A stretch of DNA of 64,000 nucleotides from Zipacnadum sp036504235. GTDB taxonomy: Bacteria; Armatimonadota; Zipacnadia; Zipacnadales; Zipacnadaceae. The translations under genes and the position numbers were made by a program. The DNA lies in contig DASXVN010000027.1 of NCBI GenBank assembly GCA_036504235.1, positions 1-64,000 on the forward strand. Reading direction: 5' to 3'. The notes beneath the pieces are model-generated. The model did no database searches, was not told where the DNA came from, and saw only the letters and a list, made by a program, of their open reading frames with translations. Every line of letters begins with the position of its first letter. Position 1 is the stretch's first letter. This document shows, in pieces, positions 61,097 through 64,000 of the stretch.

Positions 61097-64000
61097 ATGA
61101 GCAGAATTCTTTATCTCATCATCGGTCTCAGTCTACTGCTGGCGGTGGCGGTCGGGCCCGCGGTCCAGGCCCAAACCGGGCCGGCGGTGGATATCCGCGC
61201 CTACTTGGTGAACTTGCCCTGGGCGGCTACGCCCACGCTGGCCGACATCACCTGGCAGCAGAGCAACATCCGCAAGCAGTATGTCTGCCCGGCCTGCGGG
61301 TATTCCAGCGCCACGGCCGGCGCTTGCCCCAACGTCTGGGGCCTGCACGGCGCGGGCGTCGCCCTGCTGAACCTGGGTAGCCGCCGCGACCGGGTTATCA
61401 ACTCGCTGCCGTGGGGCACGAATACGCAGAGCGACCTGATCGACTACGACTACGGCGCGGGGGCGCCGGTGTACAACTGTGTGGTGGGGCAGCCCTTCCA
61501 TCCGACCACCACGGACGTCGCCAACAATCCGGTCGTTCCGTACGGGGCCGTGGGCAGCCAGGTCTACGTGCGCGTCGGGATCAAGCTGCCGCTGGACGTC
61601 GACGGCGACGGCACCGACGATATCCCGACTGGCGCCGGCTTCCGGCTGATCTACCTGCCGCCGGGCGAACCGGTACCGACCGACCAGATTTCGGCGGAGA
61701 CGCAGAAGATGAGCCAGGAGGTAACGCCGGTGGGCGACCTCCTCGATTTCAGCGCCGTCGCAGCTAACATCTATGCGCTGCCCACCGACGCGCACGGCGT
61801 GGGCCGCATCTACCTCGAGTGGCAGCCGGTGGCGGGGGGGCCGGGGCCGTGGTACTACAACACGCTGCCCTCCGGCGCCACCCTCACCCCGCAGCAGATA
61901 CCGCAGGCCGCCTACTACTGCAGCCGGTTGATGGTCCCCCGGACCGAGGAAACCTGGCGACTGGGGAACACGGAGATGGGCGGGTCCTACCTCACCCCGG
62001 CAATCGGCTCGTACCTGGCGCGACTGCTGGTAGCCCCGCTGGTCGGCGGCGCGCGCGACGATCTGTACATGCCCGGTGCGACGACCACTCGGCGCAATTT
62101 TGCCCTGCTGAACCGGGCGACGATTACCACGAGTATTGTGGAGCGGCTGGATGTGGCGCCGCTGGAGCCGCTCATGGCCGGAATCGGCTTGCGCGCGGCG
62201 GGCCGCTCGACGGTGCGTCCCAGCTTGCCGGACGGGGCGCTGCTGGCGGGGCCGCTGGGCAACCCTAATGGGTGCGTCGCCGCCGGCGCGGTGGACAGCT
62301 CCCACTGGGTGCAGGTGCGGATTCCCAGCTACCAGCCGGCTTCCGAGTTGGGCGACACGCTGGCCCACAATGCGGGCGGCAACTGGGGCTATCGCGGGCT
62401 GGCCGTGGTCTATGCGGCCACCCCCGCCGATGCGGCCTATCCCAGTGGGCGCTGGGCTCTGGCCGCGGCACTCAGTCCCGGGGTGAGCGCGACCGCCGAC
62501 AATCTCGCTATTCCGGAGTTTGCTCCCTTTGATGTACAGGTTTCGGTGGACCGGCAGGCCCTGCTGCTGGCGGGCGGCGGAGCGGCGGAGCCCGGCCGCG
62601 TGGCGCCGGGCGTCAACCCGAACGGCCCGGACACCACGGTGCCGGCCGTGCCGGGGTGGCCGGCACGGTTCGCCTACCCCTCCAATATCGCGCTGAACGG
62701 CCCCTTCGTGGTCACCAACTCCGGTAACGTGCTGGTCGCGCCGACGCTGCTGACGCCCAACCAGACGCTGGCGGAACCAGTCGGGGTGAGCAGCAAGTAT
62801 CGCTCGCCGGGCGGCCTGCTGGCCGCTGGGCCGGTCACGCTGCCGTCGGCGGCGTATTCGAGTCTGGGCGGAAACCTGAGCCCGGCCCTGAGTGGCGCGG
62901 CCGCGGGCGAGCCGGAAGCCCGCGTCGCCGGCGCCGGGAACTCCAACGCGCCGATCCCCCTGGGGCAAGCGCTGGGCAACTACTCCGGCGGCGTGGTCTA
63001 TTTCCTGGACATCGGCGGAACCCCCGGACAGTTGGACTTTGTGGATGGGCTGACCGGCGCGGTGACCAACACGGGCGCGCGCAGCTTCGATCCGCGGCGC
63101 GATGAGCCGCTGGAGCCGGTGCTGAGCGTTCCGACCAGCCTGCGCGTGACGGAGACGCGCCTGCCTTACAACGACTTCTACTCGGCCGACACTGAGCCGG
63201 TCCTGCGCTTTGATTACGCCGGCGGCGTGCCCAGCAGCCTGCAGGTTATGTGGGTGAGCAACCGCAAGTCCGTGGCGACCGGGGCGGCCAACGCTGATGC
63301 CGGGACCAGCCCGGCGGACGCGGCGCTGAGCACCTATCCGGGCAATATTCTCTTTGGCAACGCGACGCTGGCCACCAACGGCAACTACCGCAATTATGGG
63401 TGGGACACCATGGCCCAGGCGCTGACTGCCACGACGGTGGCCGCCAATCCCGGCAGCGTCAACGGGAGTCCCGAGACGCTCAACATCGGGAGCACCCCCT
63501 GGGCGCTGTGGCACCAGAGCCTGCGCCAGGGCGCCGGTTTCCGTTCCACCTTGCAGTATCAGCAGGGCTCCGGGACCGGTTGGTCGGGCGCCCCGAACTT
63601 CATCTACGCCACCGGTTTGCCCAAGCAGGGGATTCGGGCCTTCTCGGCCGCGGCCGGTACGTGGCTGTTCTGGACGGAGGGGGAGAACGGACGCCAAGAG
63701 CTGCACTACCGCTGGAACTTCACCGGCACGGCCGACAACAACGAGGGCCCGGTGCCGATCAGCAACGCCGTCTCGCCGCAGTTCGCGAACGACGTAATTA
63801 ACGATTTCGCCAGCGGCGGCGCGATCCGCAAGCCCGCGGCCAGCCCCTTCGTGTACGTCAAAGACCCCGCGCCCTTCCTGTGGAGCAACGGGACCGCCGC
63901 GGACCAGGTACATGTGGTCTTCTCCGGATTCACCACCCGGCAGCACAATGAGGACCTCTGCTGGGCCGCCTTTGACATGGCCGGCATGAACGACCCCAAG
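61097..64000 (+). CDS. Large exported protein, 3' end outside the window
   Basis: The frame is open from the ATG at 61097 to the last base of the window (968 codons). The signal peptide is MSRILYLIIGLSLLLAVAVG. Near residue 57 is a metal-type pair CPACG with a further Cys (SSATAGACP), and at about 170 is an EF-hand-like calcium loop DVDGDGTDDIPTG. The remainder is Gly/Ala/Pro/Asn-rich with beta-strand alternation and later segments such as VVYFLDIGGTPGQLDFVDGL. It follows the PQQ/NHL gene by 79 bases on the same strand and is likely another surface or fibre component. No family recognised. Confidence 0.75.
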   Translation, partial: MSRILYLIIGLSLLLAVAVGPAVQAQTGPAVDIRAYLVNLPWAATPTLADITWQQSNIRKQYVCPACGYSSATAGACPNVWGLHGAGVALLNLGSRRDRVINSLPWGTNTQSDLIDYDYGAGAPVYNCVVGQPFHPTTTDVANNPVVPYGAVGSQVYVRVGIKLPLDVDGDGTDDIPTGAGFRLIYLPPGEPVPTDQISAETQKMSQEVTPVGDLLDFSAVAANIYALPTDAHGVGRIYLEWQPVAGGPGPWYYNTLPSGATLTPQQIPQAAYYCSRLMVPRTEETWRLGNTEMGGSYLTPAIGSYLARLLVAPLVGGARDDLYMPGATTTRRNFALLNRATITTSIVERLDVAPLEPLMAGIGLRAAGRSTVRPSLPDGALLAGPLGNPNGCVAAGAVDSSHWVQVRIPSYQPASELGDTLAHNAGGNWGYRGLAVVYAATPADAAYPSGRWALAAALSPGVSATADNLAIPEFAPFDVQVSVDRQALLLAGGGAAEPGRVAPGVNPNGPDTTVPAVPGWPARFAYPSNIALNGPFVVTNSGNVLVAPTLLTPNQTLAEPVGVSSKYRSPGGLLAAGPVTLPSAAYSSLGGNLSPALSGAAAGEPEARVAGAGNSNAPIPLGQALGNYSGGVVYFLDIGGTPGQLDFVDGLTGAVTNTGARSFDPRRDEPLEPVLSVPTSLRVTETRLPYNDFYSADTEPVLRFDYAGGVPSSLQVMWVSNRKSVATGAANADAGTSPADAALSTYPGNILFGNATLATNGNYRNYGWDTMAQALTATTVAANPGSVNGSPETLNIGSTPWALWHQSLRQGAGFRSTLQYQQGSGTGWSGAPNFIYATGLPKQGIRAFSAAAGTWLFWTEGENGRQELHYRWNFTGTADNNEGPVPISNAVSPQFANDVINDFASGGAIRKPAASPFVYVKDPAPFLWSNGTAADQVHVVFSGFTTRQHNEDLCWAAFDMAGMNDPK

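Noticed and set aside
61133..63946. Antisense open frame of 937 codons
   Set aside because: The plus strand has an open frame with signal peptide and motifs through the same stretch to the window end; the antisense product is low-complexity and Arg-rich.

Overview
The window is GC-rich DNA from a diderm bacterium. The best phylum-level guess is Armatimonadota, or a close relative. The basis is a run of six prepilin-like proteins that share a near-identical N-terminus (GFTLIELLVVIAIIAILAAI followed by LFPVFARARAKAQQ) and a C-terminal H-X9-DG motif, plus an outer-membrane porin-like protein. This assignment comes from recognising those families; no rRNA is present to confirm it.

Layout. 0-6 kb: an MFS transporter flanked by a perfect 56-bp inverted repeat, then a MarR-EmrA-EmrB-type efflux operon whose promoter suggests a leaderless mRNA. 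6-11 kb: two RDD membrane proteins, two small proteins, a Fic protein beneath a striking palindromic control region, and glmS. 11-16.5 kb: six tandem H-X9-DG prepilins on the minus strand, each with its own ribosome binding site and its own terminator. 16.6-20.1 kb: a cysE-vanW-rbsK operon with a good sigma70-type promoter. 20.1-27.8 kb: an M50 protease, RmlD-like reductase, a HEPN/MNT pair, S-adenosylhomocysteine hydrolase and a divergent metallophosphoesterase, separated by repeat islands. 27.8-36.5 kb: a mutarotase-like protein, an alpha/beta hydrolase, a frameshifted epimerase-like gene, two tandem GH71-like glycosidases and a porin, together suggesting polysaccharide scavenging. 36.8 kb: initiator tRNA-fMet. 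37-42 kb: small and membrane proteins, an RNase HI-like protein, a Gfo/Idh/MocA oxidoreductase and a TPR/TolB-like protein.

42-64 kb is the most interesting part. PilB, PilT, PilC and prepilin peptidase genes are followed, all on the plus strand, by four prepilin-like or minor-pilin-like proteins, a 1113-residue PilX-like protein, a 1516-residue exported protein with PQQ-like and NHL-like repeats, and an exported protein of at least 968 residues that runs off the end. This looks like a type IV pilus or type II secretion-type machine together with unusually large surface or cargo subunits. The six prepilins at 11-16 kb are plausible further substrates of the same peptidase.

Intergenic space is filled by at least five families of GC-rich palindromic repeats. 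Some have long near-perfect terminal inverted repeats and one family appears to be nested inside another. Several genes appear to start at TTG or GTG behind strong Shine-Dalgarno sequences, so starts were chosen by ribosome binding site rather than by the longest frame.
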